Notes under the pieces: model-generated
What the model saw: only the letters and a program-made list of their open reading frames with translations
Told to the model about the DNA's origin: nothing
Databases searched by the model: none
Origin: CAWCQC01 sp963819905
GTDB lineage: Bacteria > Actinomycetota > Thermoleophilia > Gaiellales > Gaiellaceae
DNA length: 64,000 nucleotides
Assembly: GCA_963819905.1 (NCBI GenBank)
Contig: CAWFXP010000006.1
Location: 62,001-126,000 of the forward strand
Direction of reading: 5' to 3'
Shown: positions 52,175 to 61,664 of the stretch, piece by piece
Position numbering within the stretch: the stretch's first letter is position 1
How the letters are laid out: each line of letters opens with the position of its first letter
Made by a program: the position numbers and the translations under genes

Positions 52175-53380
52175 GTGCAGCCGCTCGCGGGCTTCCGCGT
52201 CCTCGCATGTGAGAACGGCCTCGCCGGACCTCTTTGTTCCCGGTTGCTCGCGGACCTCGGTGCCGACGTGGTCAAGGTCGAGCGGCCCGGCTCGGGCGAC
52301 GTCACCCGCGGCTGGGATACCGGCGCCGGCGGGCTCTCGAGCGGGTTCGTGTGGATGAACCGCGGCAAGCGAAGCGTTGCCCTCGACCTCCGCACTCCGG
52401 CCGCCCGAGACGCGCTGCGGTGTCTCGTCGAGCGGAGCGACGTCTTCTTCCAGAACTTCTCGGCCGGCTGGGCGGCGCGCATGGGAGTCGACGAGCCGTC
52501 CGTCCGCGCCATTCGGGCCGACATCGTGTACGCGGAGATCACGGGCTACGGCACCGACGGGCCCTTCGCGCAGAAGAACGCCTACGACCTCGTCGTCCAG
52601 GGCGAGGCGGGCCTCATCGCGATGACCGGAACTCCCGAGGAACCGGCGCGGATCGCGATCCCCGTGTGCGACATCGGCGCCGGCTCGTACGCGGCCCTCG
52701 GAACCCTGGCGGCGCTTCTGCGGCGGTCGATCAGCGGCGAAGGGGAACTGGTCTCGGTGTCCCTCTTCGACGTCATGCTCGACTGGATCGGGTACTACCC
52801 GCACTTCTGGTGGCACAGGGGCGAGTCGCCCGTGCGGACGGGGATGCGCCACCCCTTGTTCTGCCCGTACGGCCCGTACTGGACGGGTAATGGAGGCATG
52901 GTCAACCTGGCCGTCCTCTCGAGCGAGCACTGGCGGTCGTTCTGCGAGGACGTGATCGAGCGGCCGGATCTGTTCGCCGACGAGCGCTACCTGACGATGG
53001 AGGGCCGGGTCGGCAATCGGCAGGAGCTCGAGCCGCAGATCGAGGAGATCCTCCGCGGGCGCCCCGCCCACGACTGGCTCGAGCGGCTCGAGCGGGCCGG
53101 CATTCCCTGCGGCCGCGTCAACGAGCTTCCCCGGGTGATGGAGCATCCGCAGCTCGTCCACAACCGGCTCGTGACCGAGATCGGCTCACCCGTCGGCTCG
53201 ATCCCGACGATCGGAAGCCCGATCACGCTCGGCGGCGACCGGCCGGAGCTCGGCCCCGTGCCCGGGCTCGGCGAGCACACGCGCGAGGTGCTCGAGGAGA
53301 TCGGCCTGTCCGAGAGCGAGCTCCAGCCACTGGTCTCGGCCGCGGGCGGGCACGAGGCAGCTCGGTCCGAGGCGGGCTAG
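52175..53380 (+). CDS. Class III CoA-transferase (CaiB/BaiF family)
   Basis: A 401-residue enzyme: LAGFRVLACENGLAGPLCSRLLADLGAD, VDVVKVERP-like VVKVERPGSGD, GKRSVALDLRTPAARDALR, YAEITGYGTDGPFAQKNAYDL and LIAMTGTPEEPARIAIPVCDIGAG. The catalytic Asp is expected in the FFQNFSAGWAAR-to-YAEITGYG region by family pattern. It moves CoA between organic acids. GTG 52175. It is convergent with the aldo/keto reductase gene with a 4-base overlap of stops. Confidence 0.93.
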   Translation: MQPLAGFRVLACENGLAGPLCSRLLADLGADVVKVERPGSGDVTRGWDTGAGGLSSGFVWMNRGKRSVALDLRTPAARDALRCLVERSDVFFQNFSAGWAARMGVDEPSVRAIRADIVYAEITGYGTDGPFAQKNAYDLVVQGEAGLIAMTGTPEEPARIAIPVCDIGAGSYAALGTLAALLRRSISGEGELVSVSLFDVMLDWIGYYPHFWWHRGESPVRTGMRHPLFCPYGPYWTGNGGMVNLAVLSSEHWRSFCEDVIERPDLFADERYLTMEGRVGNRQELEPQIEEILRGRPAHDWLERLERAGIPCGRVNELPRVMEHPQLVHNRLVTEIGSPVGSIPTIGSPITLGGDRPELGPVPGLGEHTREVLEEIGLSESELQPLVSAAGGHEAARSEAG

Positions 53381-54177
53381 CAGCCCGAGAGGCGGGCGAC
53401 GAGCGCCCGCTCGTCCGGGTCGAGCACCCGGCCGCCGCCGGCCGCGGCGTTGCCCGACGCGTGCGCCGGGTTCGACGTCGCCGGAATCACGACGTGGATG
53501 CGTGGGTCGGAGAGCGCCCACAGGAGCAGGGCCTCGGCCCAGGAGTCGACGGCGAGCCCGGCAACAGCGGTCGTGTCGGTCGGCGGCGGAATGACCGACC
53601 CCTCGCCGCCGAGCGGACGCATCGCGATGACGCCGAGCCCGAGCTCCTCGGCCAGCGGCAGAATCTCGCCCTCCACCTCCCGCTCGCGCGGGTTGAAGGG
53701 AATCTGGATCGCCTGGATCCGGCCGGTCCGCATCACCCGGGCGAGCTCGTCGAATGCGTGCGCCTTCCAGTGGGTCGCGCCGATCAGCCCGATGCTGCCG
53801 CGGGCGCGTTCTTCCTCCAGCCAAGGCAGGTACTCCCGCCAGGCGACCAGGTTGTGGATCTGCTCGAGCTCGACGCGACCGCCGAAGAAGCCGAGCTGCG
53901 CCTCGAGCTGCCGCCGAGCCTCGTCGGGCGACGGCGTCCAGATCTTCGTCGCGACGAACGCATCCGTCCGCCGATCGCCGAGCGCCCGGCCGAGGACGGC
54001 CTCCGCCCGACCGTACATCGGCGAGGAGTCGACGAGCCGCGTACCGGCCGCGAAGGCGGCCGCCACGACCTCGCCCGCCCGCCCTTCTCCCCTGGCCCCG
54101 ACGTCGAAAACCTGCCAGGTGCCGAGGCCCACGACCGGCAGGTCGATTCCGGTCGAGCCGAACGCGCGACGCTCCAT
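53377..54177 (-). CDS. Aldo/keto reductase
   Basis: A 266-residue NADPH-dependent TIM-barrel reductase: RRAFGSTGIDLPVVGLGTWQ, TRLVDSSPMYGRAEAVLGRAL (catalytic Asp/Tyr), FVATKIW (Lys) and HNLVAW at the catalytic His position. The GSVIPPPTDTT loop and NAAAGGGRVLDPDERAL end fit AKR proteins. ATG 54177 is taken; ATG 54189 is possible. Only 27 bases separate it from the divergent hpnC start, so control of the two may be linked. Confidence 0.9.
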   Translation of the reverse strand: MERRAFGSTGIDLPVVGLGTWQVFDVGARGEGRAGEVVAAAFAAGTRLVDSSPMYGRAEAVLGRALGDRRTDAFVATKIWTPSPDEARRQLEAQLGFFGGRVELEQIHNLVAWREYLPWLEEERARGSIGLIGATHWKAHAFDELARVMRTGRIQAIQIPFNPREREVEGEILPLAEELGLGVIAMRPLGGEGSVIPPPTDTTAVAGLAVDSWAEALLLWALSDPRIHVVIPATSNPAHASGNAAAGGGRVLDPDERALVARLSGC

Positions 54178-54204
54178 GCCAGACAGCATGCTACGTTCCT
54201 CGCC

Positions 54205-55056
54205 ATGGCGGCCGGCGAGCTTCTCGACGCGCCCGAGCTCTCGCTCGAGCGGATCGACGCGAGGTCGGGCGGCGAGAACTTCCCCGTCGCGTCGGTTCTC
54301 GCCCCGCGCGCGGCGAGGCCCCACCTGCGGGCCATCTACGGTTTCGCACGGCTCGTCGACAACCTCGGGGACGAGGCCCCGGGCGACCGGGTCGCCCTCC
54401 TCGACGCGCTCGCCGCCGAGCTCACCGCCTGCTACGACGGCGCGCCGCGAACGGCGATCATGCGGCGGCTCCAGCGAACCATCCGCGCCTGCGACCTCCA
54501 GCCGGAGCCGTTTCGCCGGCTGATCGGTGCGAACCGCATCGATCAGGAGCGGACGCGCTACGAGACGTGGGCGGACGTCCGGGAGTACTGCACGTACTCG
54601 GCCGAGCCGGTCGGCCGCCTCGTGCTCGGCGTCTACGGCGAGGCGGGCAAGCCCGAGCTCGTCGCGATGTCCGACGACGTGTGCACGGGGCTCCAGCTCG
54701 TGAACTTCCTTCAGGATCCCCCGCGGGATCTCGCTCTCGGGCGCATCTACCTGCCGCTCGAGGACCTCCGTCGCTTCGGCGTGCTCGAGCAGGAGCTTGC
54801 GGGCCCGCGCTCGGACAGGCTCGTCACCCTGCTCCGCTTCGAAAGCGCCCGTGCGGCGGCTCTGCTCCGACGAGGATTGCCCCTCGCGGCAGCCCTCGGC
54901 GGGCGGAGGGGTCGCTCCGTCGCCCTGTTCGCACGGGGCGGGCTCGCTGCTCTCGCTGCGCTCGAGCGCTCCGGGTGGGACGTCTTCGACGGGCGGCCCG
55001 CACCGGGAAAGGCGACCTTCGCGTGGCTGACGCTCCGCGAGCTCGTCCGGCCGTGA
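54205..55056 (+). CDS. hpnC: Hydroxysqualene synthase HpnC
   Basis: A 283-residue trans-isoprenyl diphosphate synthase of the squalene/phytoene family. Its aspartate-rich motifs are RLVDNLGDE (motif 1) and FLQDPPRDLALGRIYLP (motif 2). HpnC acts with HpnD: HpnD makes presqualene diphosphate from two farnesyl diphosphates and HpnC turns it into hydroxysqualene. The N-terminal region (SGGENFPVASVLAPRAARPH) matches HpnC proteins. It starts the hopanoid operon and overlaps hpnD by 4 bases. Confidence 0.93.
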   Translation: MAAGELLDAPELSLERIDARSGGENFPVASVLAPRAARPHLRAIYGFARLVDNLGDEAPGDRVALLDALAAELTACYDGAPRTAIMRRLQRTIRACDLQPEPFRRLIGANRIDQERTRYETWADVREYCTYSAEPVGRLVLGVYGEAGKPELVAMSDDVCTGLQLVNFLQDPPRDLALGRIYLPLEDLRRFGVLEQELAGPRSDRLVTLLRFESARAAALLRRGLPLAAALGGRRGRSVALFARGGLAALAALERSGWDVFDGRPAPGKATFAWLTLRELVRP

Positions 55057-55904
55057 GCGTCGACGCTGCCTACGCGGAGTGCACGCGGATCACCCGGCGC
55101 GAGGCGCGCAACTTCGCCTGGGGGATCATGCTCCTGCCGCGGCCGAAGCGGCTCGCGCTCAGCGCCCTCTACGCGTACGCGCGCCGGGTCGACGACATCG
55201 CGGACGGGACGGGGTCGACGGACGAGCGGCGCGCCGAGCTGGCGACCGTGCGGACGTCCGTGGCCGAGCTGCCCCGGACGTCGGCGGAAGACCCGGTCAT
55301 GCTCGCGCTCGCCGACGCGGTTGTTCGTTACCCGGTGCCGAAGGCAGCCCTCCTCGAGCTTCTCGACGGAGCGCTCTGGGACGTCGACCGAACGCGCTAC
55401 CGCACGTGGGATGAGCTGCGCGAGTACTGCCGTCGCGTTGCCGGCACGATCGGGATCGCGTGCACGGCGGTGTACGGGCCGTCGCAGCCCGAGCGGGCTC
55501 GGCCTCTGGCGGAATCGCTCGGCGTGGCCCTGCAGCAGATCAACATCATGCGCGACGTCCGCGAGGACTGGGCGCTCGGGCGGGTGTACCTGCCGCTCGA
55601 CGAGCTCGCGCGGTTCGGGGTCGAGGAAGACGACCTGGCCGCGGGCCGGCAGCGTCCGGAGTGGCGCGCGCTCATGGCCCACCAGGCCTCGCGGGCCCGG
55701 GCGCTGCTTGCGGAGGGCTACGGGCTTCTGCCGCTGCTCGACTCCCGCAGCGCCCTTTGCGTGCGGACTCTGGCGGGAATCTACGTCGGCCTGCTGGACG
55801 AGATCGAGCGACGGGAGTACGACGTCTTCACGACCAGACCGAGCCTGTCGGCGTTCGGCAAGCTCCGTGTAATCGGCTCGGGGCTCGTCAGGGAAGCGGC
55901 GTGA
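55053..55904 (+). CDS. hpnD: Presqualene diphosphate synthase HpnD
   Basis: A 283-residue squalene/phytoene synthase: SALYAYARRVDDIADG (DDIAD motif), LALQQINIMRDVREDWALGR with the second Asp-rich motif, and GRVYLPLDELARFGVEEDDL. It condenses two farnesyl diphosphates head to head. The GTG 55053 overlaps the hpnC stop, and its own stop overlaps hpnE, so the three enzymes are made in a fixed ratio. Confidence 0.93.
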   Translation: MSVDAAYAECTRITRREARNFAWGIMLLPRPKRLALSALYAYARRVDDIADGTGSTDERRAELATVRTSVAELPRTSAEDPVMLALADAVVRYPVPKAALLELLDGALWDVDRTRYRTWDELREYCRRVAGTIGIACTAVYGPSQPERARPLAESLGVALQQINIMRDVREDWALGRVYLPLDELARFGVEEDDLAAGRQRPEWRALMAHQASRARALLAEGYGLLPLLDSRSALCVRTLAGIYVGLLDEIERREYDVFTTRPSLSAFGKLRVIGSGLVREAA

Positions 55905-57178
55905 AAGCGGTCGTCGTCGGGGGTGGGCTCGCGGGCCTGGCGGCGGCGCTCGACCTCGTCGACGGCGGCCACGAGGTCACGCTGCTCGAGGCTCGCCCCA
56001 CCCTGGGCGGGGCGGTGCAGACCCTGCCGGAACGCGACGGGGACCCGCCGCCGCCCCCGGACAACGGTCAGCACGTGGCCCTCGGCTGCTGCACCGAGTA
56101 CGTTCGGTTCCTCGCGCGGGTGGGACAGTCAGGCACCGTGCGGAGGCTCCGCCTGAGCATGCCGGTCATCGACGAGCGCCGGCGCGTGGCGCTGCTCGGC
56201 GCCGGGGCCCTGCCGCTCCTGCGGTACGGTCACCTCTCGCTCGGCGAGCGGGTCGGAGTCGCCCGCGTCGTGCGCCGCCTCGGGCGGCTACGGCCGGACG
56301 CGCACGACGACGAGACGTTTGCCGCTCTCCTGCGGCGGCTCGGCTCTTCCCGGCGCGCGATCGACCGCTTCTGGGACGTCTTCATCCGCCCGGCGCTGAA
56401 TCTCCCGAGCGAGGAGGCGAGTGCGTCCCTCGGTCTCTTCACGGTTCAGACCGCTCTCCTCGGGCCGAGGGAGGCGAGCGACCTGCTGCTTCCCGTCGCC
56501 CCGCTCGGCGCGATGCACGGCGATGCGGCCGGCAGGGCGCTCGAGACGGCCGGCGCTACGGTCACGCTCCGGGCGAGGGTCGCCTCGCTCGCGGACGACG
56601 GCGTGATCCTGGCAGACGGCGAGCTCGTGGCCGCGGACGCGGTCGTCTGCGCGTTGCCTCCGGCGGACTCGGCGGCGCTCCTCGACGAACCTCCGCCCCC
56701 GCTTGCGGACTCGCCGATCGTCAGCGTCCACCTGCTCTTCGATCGCCAGCTGCTCGCTCCGCCGCTCGCGGCGCTACTCGACAGCCCCGCGCACTGGGTG
56801 TTCGACCGCGGCCGGCTGACCGGTCACGCCCCCGAGAGGGGGCAGTACCTGACGGTGGTGGCGAGCGGAGCTCCCGACCTGGCTGCAACCCGGGGCAAGG
56901 AGCTCGTCGACCTCGTGTCCGAGGCGCTGACCGATCGGCTCGGCCCGGCGGAGCTGACCTGGTCGCGGGTCAGCCGCGAGCCCGCGGCGACGTTCGCCGG
57001 CCGGCCGGGAACCGCGTCCCTCCGGCCGGGCCCGGCCACGGACCGGCCACACGTGGCGCGCGCGGGCGCCTGGACGGCTACCGGCTGGCCGGCGACGATG
57101 GAGGGCGCCATCCGAAGCGGTCGGACGGCAGCCCGTCTGGTCTCGACCGTTCCCTCCGGCGCTGGTGCCCGCTCATGA
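55901..57178 (+). CDS. hpnE: Hydroxysqualene dehydroxylase HpnE
   Basis: A 425-residue flavoprotein amine-oxidase/desaturase-like enzyme: VVVGGGLAGLAAALDLVDGG (FAD Rossmann loop), VTLLEARPTLGGAV, and a C-terminal GAWTATGWPATMEGAIRSGRTAA FAD-binding end. It reduces hydroxysqualene to squalene. The segment DNGQHVALGCC matches HpnE. GTG 55901 overlaps the hpnD stop. The C-terminal stop is followed by 109 bases before the cyclase start. Confidence 0.92.
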   Translation: MKAVVVGGGLAGLAAALDLVDGGHEVTLLEARPTLGGAVQTLPERDGDPPPPPDNGQHVALGCCTEYVRFLARVGQSGTVRRLRLSMPVIDERRRVALLGAGALPLLRYGHLSLGERVGVARVVRRLGRLRPDAHDDETFAALLRRLGSSRRAIDRFWDVFIRPALNLPSEEASASLGLFTVQTALLGPREASDLLLPVAPLGAMHGDAAGRALETAGATVTLRARVASLADDGVILADGELVAADAVVCALPPADSAALLDEPPPPLADSPIVSVHLLFDRQLLAPPLAALLDSPAHWVFDRGRLTGHAPERGQYLTVVASGAPDLAATRGKELVDLVSEALTDRLGPAELTWSRVSREPAATFAGRPGTASLRPGPATDRPHVARAGAWTATGWPATMEGAIRSGRTAARLVSTVPSGAGARS

Positions 57179-57287
57179 GCGAGAGGCGCTGGGGCCACCC
57201 CGTTCCACCACCCGCTATCAGCGTAGCGCTGGCCGGTTCGCGTGTCTGTCCCGAAGTGTCGCGAAAGCGTCACGAAGGCGAAGCAGC

Positions 57288-59174
57288 TTGAGCGAGGCGG
57301 CGTCGGAGCCGGAACGCGGGTTGAGCGAGGTACCGCTCCGCGAGCTCGATCGCGTGATCGACAGAGGGATCGCACGACTCCTCGACCTCCGGGAGCCCGG
57401 CGGCTGGTGGGTCGGAGAGCTCGAATCGAACGTGACCATGACGGCGCAGCACCTGCTCTTCCTCGAGTTCATGGGGCTCCGCGACGACGAGACGACCGCC
57501 CGCGTGATGGCGGAGCTGCTCGCGCGGCAGCGCCCGGACGGACTGTGGACGATCTACCACGGCGGCGAGCCAGACCTCAACGCGACGCTCGAGGCGTATG
57601 CGGCGCTCCGCCTGGCGGGACTCTCCGAGCGCGCGCCCCAGCTCGCGGAGGCACGGGCCTTCTGCAAGGAGCGAGGGGGAATCGGCGGGGCGCGTGTCTT
57701 CACGCGGATCTGGCTGTCCCTGTTCGGGATCTGGCAGTGGGGCGAGGTGCCCCAGCTGCTTCCCGAGCTCGTGCTCCTCCGCCCGTGGCTTCCCGTTTCT
57801 CCGTACACCTTCGCCTGCTGGGCCCGGCAGACGGTGGTCGCGCTCTCGGTTGTCATGCACTACCGGCCGGTGAGGAGGATGGCACAAGGACGAGCCTGCC
57901 ACGAGCTCGACCTCGGACGAGTTGAGCGCCCACGTGAGAACGTGTGGGACGACGTCGACCGGTTGCTCGGACTCTACGCACGGAACCCGTTCAAGCCGGG
58001 ACGAACGCGCGCGCTTGCCGTCGCCGAGCGCTGGATCATCGATCGGCAGGAGCTCGACGGCTCGTGGGGAGGCATCCAGCCCCCTTGGGTGTGGTCGCTG
58101 ATCGCGCTCGCCTGCCGCGGCCACGGGCCCGAGTCCCCGTACATCCGGCGGGGGCTGCAGGGCTGGAACGGCTTCCTCGTCGACGACGGCGACCGGCTCC
58201 GGCCGGAGGCATGCCAGTCTCCGGTGTGGGACAGCGGCCTCGCCCTGCTCGGGCTCGCCGAGTCGGGAGTGGACGCTGCCATGCCCGAGATCGTTTCGGC
58301 GATCCGCTGGATTCTGGAGGAGGAAGTGCGGGCGCGCGGTGACTGGGCGATTCGCCTGCCCGGCGTCGAGCCGGGTGGCTGGTCGTTCGAGTTCGAGAAC
58401 GACCTCTATCCGGACGTCGACGACGCGGCTGTCGTCGCCCTCGCGCTCGACAAGCTCGGCGCTGGCGGCGCCGCGGTGGAGCGCGCCTGCCGGTGGATTG
58501 CCGGCATGCAGTCGTCGAACGGAGGTTGGGCGGCGTTCGACGTCGACAACGACGCATACTGGCTCTACGACGTGCCGTTCTGCGACTTCGGCGCTGTCAT
58601 CGACCCGCCGAGCGTCGACGTGACGGCTCACGTCGTCGAGCTGCTCGCCTCGCGGCCGGAGTACGAAGAGGTCGTGCGACGCGGTGTCGTCTATCTCCTG
58701 AACGAGCAGCAGAGCGATGGGTCCTGGTTCGGGCGGTGGGGCGTCAACTACGTCTACGGGACAGGGGCGGCGCTACCGGCGCTCGCTGCTGCCAGCTTCC
58801 CGTCGAACCATCCGGCGATGGTTCGGGCCGTGGCTTGGCTCGAGGCACACCAGAACGCGGACGGCGGGTTCGGCGAGGACTGTCGCTCGTACGACGACGG
58901 CGCAGCGGGTGCCGCCTGGCGAGGGCGAGGCCTATCGACGCCGTCGCAGACGGCCTGGGCGCTCACCGGTCTCGTCGCCGCCGACGCCGCACGACGTGAG
59001 TCGGCCGGCCGTGCGGCTGCATGGCTCTGCGAGCAGCAGCGGGCAGACGGGGACTGGGACGAGGAACACTTCACCGGAACCGGCTTCCCGCGCGACTTTC
59101 TGATTCGCTATCACCTGTATCGCATCGTCTGGCCGATGGTCGCGCTCGGCCGCTACCGCGAAGCGCTTCGGTGA
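57288..59174 (+). CDS. shc: Squalene-hopene cyclase
   Basis: A 628-residue class II triterpene cyclase. The acid motif DxDD is present in LYPDVDDAAVVAL, and QW repeats are visible (RQRPDGLWTIY, DGSWGGIQPPW, SSNGGWAAFD, DGSWFGRWGVNY, DGDWDEE). It cyclises squalene to hopene or hopanol. The start is taken as TTG 57288, after GAAGGCGAAG, because the open frame before it (from GTG 57165) is not cyclase-like; TTG 57321 is an alternative. It overlaps hpnA by 4 bases. Confidence 0.93.
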   Translation: MSEAASEPERGLSEVPLRELDRVIDRGIARLLDLREPGGWWVGELESNVTMTAQHLLFLEFMGLRDDETTARVMAELLARQRPDGLWTIYHGGEPDLNATLEAYAALRLAGLSERAPQLAEARAFCKERGGIGGARVFTRIWLSLFGIWQWGEVPQLLPELVLLRPWLPVSPYTFACWARQTVVALSVVMHYRPVRRMAQGRACHELDLGRVERPRENVWDDVDRLLGLYARNPFKPGRTRALAVAERWIIDRQELDGSWGGIQPPWVWSLIALACRGHGPESPYIRRGLQGWNGFLVDDGDRLRPEACQSPVWDSGLALLGLAESGVDAAMPEIVSAIRWILEEEVRARGDWAIRLPGVEPGGWSFEFENDLYPDVDDAAVVALALDKLGAGGAAVERACRWIAGMQSSNGGWAAFDVDNDAYWLYDVPFCDFGAVIDPPSVDVTAHVVELLASRPEYEEVVRRGVVYLLNEQQSDGSWFGRWGVNYVYGTGAALPALAAASFPSNHPAMVRAVAWLEAHQNADGGFGEDCRSYDDGAAGAAWRGRGLSTPSQTAWALTGLVAADAARRESAGRAAAWLCEQQRADGDWDEEHFTGTGFPRDFLIRYHLYRIVWPMVALGRYREALR

Positions 59175-60076
59175 GGGTCTACGTCACCGGAGCGACCGGG
59201 TTCGTCGGTTCACACGTCGCCCGGGAGCTCGCGGAGCAGGGAGCCGAGGTGCGAGCCGACCGGGTCGACCTGCTCGACCCAGCCAGGCTCGAGCGCGTCA
59301 TCGAGGGCTGCGACGCGGTCGTCCACGTCGCGGCGCTCTACAGCTACGACGCCGATCCCGAGATGATCGAGCGCGTGAACGTCGAAGGAACCCACAACGT
59401 GGTCGAGGCTTCCATTCGCAAGGGCGTGCGCCGTTTCGTGCACACGAGCACTGCGGGTACCTGCGGGCCGGTGCCCGGACGTGAGGCGACGGAGCTGGAC
59501 TCGCCGCCGCTGTGGGAGCTCCGCGTCGCGTACAAGCGGACGAAGCTCGCTGCCGAGACCGTCGTGCTCGAGGCGGCGGCGGCCGGCCTGGACGCGGTGG
59601 TCGTCAACCCGACCACGCCGGTGGGCGAGGGAGACGTCAAGCCGACCCCGACCGGGCGCATGATCGCGGGCGTGGCGAGCGGTGCGATTCGCGGCTACGT
59701 CGCGACGACGGGGCTCAACGTGGTCGACGTGCGTGACGTCGCCCGGGGTCACGCGCTGGCGCTCGAGCGCGGAACCCGCGGCGAGCGCTACCTCCTCGGC
59801 GGTGTCAACCTCTCGCTCGAGGAGCTCTTCGGCGCGGTCGCAGACCTCGCCGGGCGCCGCCGTCCCTCGCTCCGGGTTCCCTATGCGGCGGCCGTTGCAG
59901 CGGCTAGGCTCGGGCTTGCAAACCGTGACGAGGTGACTCTCGCCCGCCTGCCGATGTATTTTTCCTCGAACAAGGCGAAAGAAGGGCTCGGCTACCGGCC
60001 CGGCCCCGTGACGCCCGCGCTGGCACGTGCGGTCAAGGGCGGCGTCTCGGGCGTCGAAGGAAAGGGAGGATCATGA
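59171..60076 (+). CDS. hpnA: Hopanoid-associated NAD-dependent sugar epimerase HpnA
   Basis: A 301-residue extended SDR: VYVTGATGFVGSHVARELAEQG (Rossmann loop), VVHVAALYSYDADPEMIERV and the catalytic AYKRTKLAAE (YxxxK). The HpnA subgroup is found next to hopanoid genes; its sugar-linked substrate is not known. GTG 59171 overlaps the shc stop; the downstream ATG of hpnH overlaps its end. Confidence 0.9.
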   Translation: MRVYVTGATGFVGSHVARELAEQGAEVRADRVDLLDPARLERVIEGCDAVVHVAALYSYDADPEMIERVNVEGTHNVVEASIRKGVRRFVHTSTAGTCGPVPGREATELDSPPLWELRVAYKRTKLAAETVVLEAAAAGLDAVVVNPTTPVGEGDVKPTPTGRMIAGVASGAIRGYVATTGLNVVDVRDVARGHALALERGTRGERYLLGGVNLSLEELFGAVADLAGRRRPSLRVPYAAAVAAARLGLANRDEVTLARLPMYFSSNKAKEGLGYRPGPVTPALARAVKGGVSGVEGKGGS

Positions 60077-61071
60077 AGTTTCCGCTCCGCAGCACCGTTC
60101 AGATCGGTCGCTACGTCGCCTCCCAGAAGCGCGAGGAGCGGTACCCCCTCGTCCTGATGCTCGAGCCGACGCTCGGCTGCAACATCGCCTGCATCGGCTG
60201 CGGGAAGATCCGCGAGTACGAGTCGAACAAGGCGCGCCTGACCGTCGAGGAGTGTCTCGACTCCGGCGTGCAGTGCCGGGCCCCCGTCGTCTCGATCTGC
60301 GGCGGGGAGCCGCTCATTTACAAGGGGATCGAGGACGTCGTCGCCGGCTTCCTCGAGATGCGCAAGAACATCCAGCTGTGCACGAACGCGCTGCGCCTCG
60401 AGGAGATGCTCGACCGCTTCAAGCCAAATCCACGGCTGACCTGGGTCGTCCACCTGGACGGTATGCGCGACATCCACGACTACATCTGCGACTACCCGGG
60501 CCTCTGGGACGTCGCCATCAGCGCGATCAAGACGGCGCGGGCGGCCGGCTTCCGTGTCACCACGAACACGACGACGTTCAAGGAGACGGAGGTCGACGAC
60601 GTCATCGAGATGATGGGGTACCTGACGAACGAGGTCGGGATCGACGGCATGCTCGTCGCCCCGGGGTACCAGTACTCCCAGATCGATCCGAACCTGACGA
60701 TGACGCGGGCCGAGCACGAGGAGAAGTTCAGGGCGATCCGGGCCGCGGTGCGGACGAACGGCTACCGCTGGCTCGCGAGCCCGGTCTACCAGGACTTCCT
60801 CACCGGCGAGCGCGAGCTCCCGTGTACGCCCTGGGGATCGGTGACCCGGAACCCGTACGGCTGGAAGGGCCCATGCTACCTCCTCACAGACGCGATCTTC
60901 CCGACCTACGAAGGGCTCATCGACGGCATGGAGTGGGAGCGGTACGGGCCTGGTAACGACCCGCGCTGCGAGCATTGCGGCATCCACTGCGGCTTCGAGC
61001 CCTCGGCGACGCTCGCCACGACCGCCAGCCTCAAGGAGACCGTGCGGAGCCTCGCTTGGACGCTGCGCTAG
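60073..61071 (+). CDS. hpnH: Adenosyl hopene transferase HpnH (radical SAM)
   Basis: A 332-residue radical SAM enzyme. The cluster motif is GCNIACIGCGKI (CxxxCxxC). It also has SICGGEPLIYKGIEDV and a C-terminal HCGIHCGFEPSATL. HpnH attaches a 5'-deoxyadenosyl group to hopene C29, the first step in extended hopanoids. It overlaps hpnA by 4 bases; the downstream gene starts inside its last codons. Confidence 0.94.
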   Translation: MKFPLRSTVQIGRYVASQKREERYPLVLMLEPTLGCNIACIGCGKIREYESNKARLTVEECLDSGVQCRAPVVSICGGEPLIYKGIEDVVAGFLEMRKNIQLCTNALRLEEMLDRFKPNPRLTWVVHLDGMRDIHDYICDYPGLWDVAISAIKTARAAGFRVTTNTTTFKETEVDDVIEMMGYLTNEVGIDGMLVAPGYQYSQIDPNLTMTRAEHEEKFRAIRAAVRTNGYRWLASPVYQDFLTGERELPCTPWGSVTRNPYGWKGPCYLLTDAIFPTYEGLIDGMEWERYGPGNDPRCEHCGIHCGFEPSATLATTASLKETVRSLAWTLR

Positions 61072-61664
61072 CCAGCGGGCCGATCGTTCTCGCCTGCGCG
61101 CTCGAGGTCGAGGAGCGCGCTGCGCGCAAGGGCGGTGCCAACGCGGTCAGGGTGGGCCTCGGCGCATCCGGCCCGGTGCCTCCGGGCCGGCTCGTGAGCT
61201 TCGGGCTCGCCGGGGCGCTCGTGCCGGAGATCTCCGAGGGCACCGTCGTGACCGCGACGCGAGTCGTCGGCGAGGACGGGTCCGTGCTCTGGGAAGGCGA
61301 CGCGGTTCCCGTGCCGGGTGCGACTGCCGCGGTGCTCTGCGGCGCCGGCAGGGTCGTCGACGCACCGGAAGAGCGCGCCGAGCTTGCTCGGCGGACCGGG
61401 GCGGTGGCCGTCGACATGGAGAGCGCGGCGCTCGCCGCCAGCGGCCGGCTGGCCGGAGCGATACGCGCGATCTCCGACTCGCCCGGCCGTCCGGTGGGTC
61501 GGCTCGCACACGCGTCGAAGCCCGACGGGAGCGTGGCCTGGGGCGCCGTCGCGAAAGCCCTCGTCACCGAGCCGCGCCGCGCGCTTCGGGCATCACGGAC
61601 GGCGCGCCGCGCGCTCGCTTCCCTCGAGCGTGCTGCCGCATCGGTCGCGGAGCCGGCCGGCTGA
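61056..61664 (+). CDS. hpnG: HpnG-like adenosylhopane nucleosidase (phosphorylase family)
   Basis: A 202-residue protein of the MTA/SAH nucleosidase fold. Key segments are SFGLAGALVPEISEGTVVTA and AVAVDMESAALAASG, where the Asp-Met-Glu-Ser active-site motif is intact. HpnG removes adenine from adenosylhopane to give ribosylhopane. At 202 residues it is a little short but complete. Its start is TTG 61056, within the hpnH end, since no better start fits. It shares one base with the ispH ATG. Confidence 0.82.
   Translation: MDAALASGPIVLACALEVEERAARKGGANAVRVGLGASGPVPPGRLVSFGLAGALVPEISEGTVVTATRVVGEDGSVLWEGDAVPVPGATAAVLCGAGRVVDAPEERAELARRTGAVAVDMESAALAASGRLAGAIRAISDSPGRPVGRLAHASKPDGSVAWGAVAKALVTEPRRALRASRTARRALASLERAAASVAEPAG

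Noticed and set aside
57165..57287. Squalene-hopene cyclase starting at GTG 57165
   Set aside because: The first 41 residues show no cyclase-like sequence, and family members start near the position of TTG 57288.
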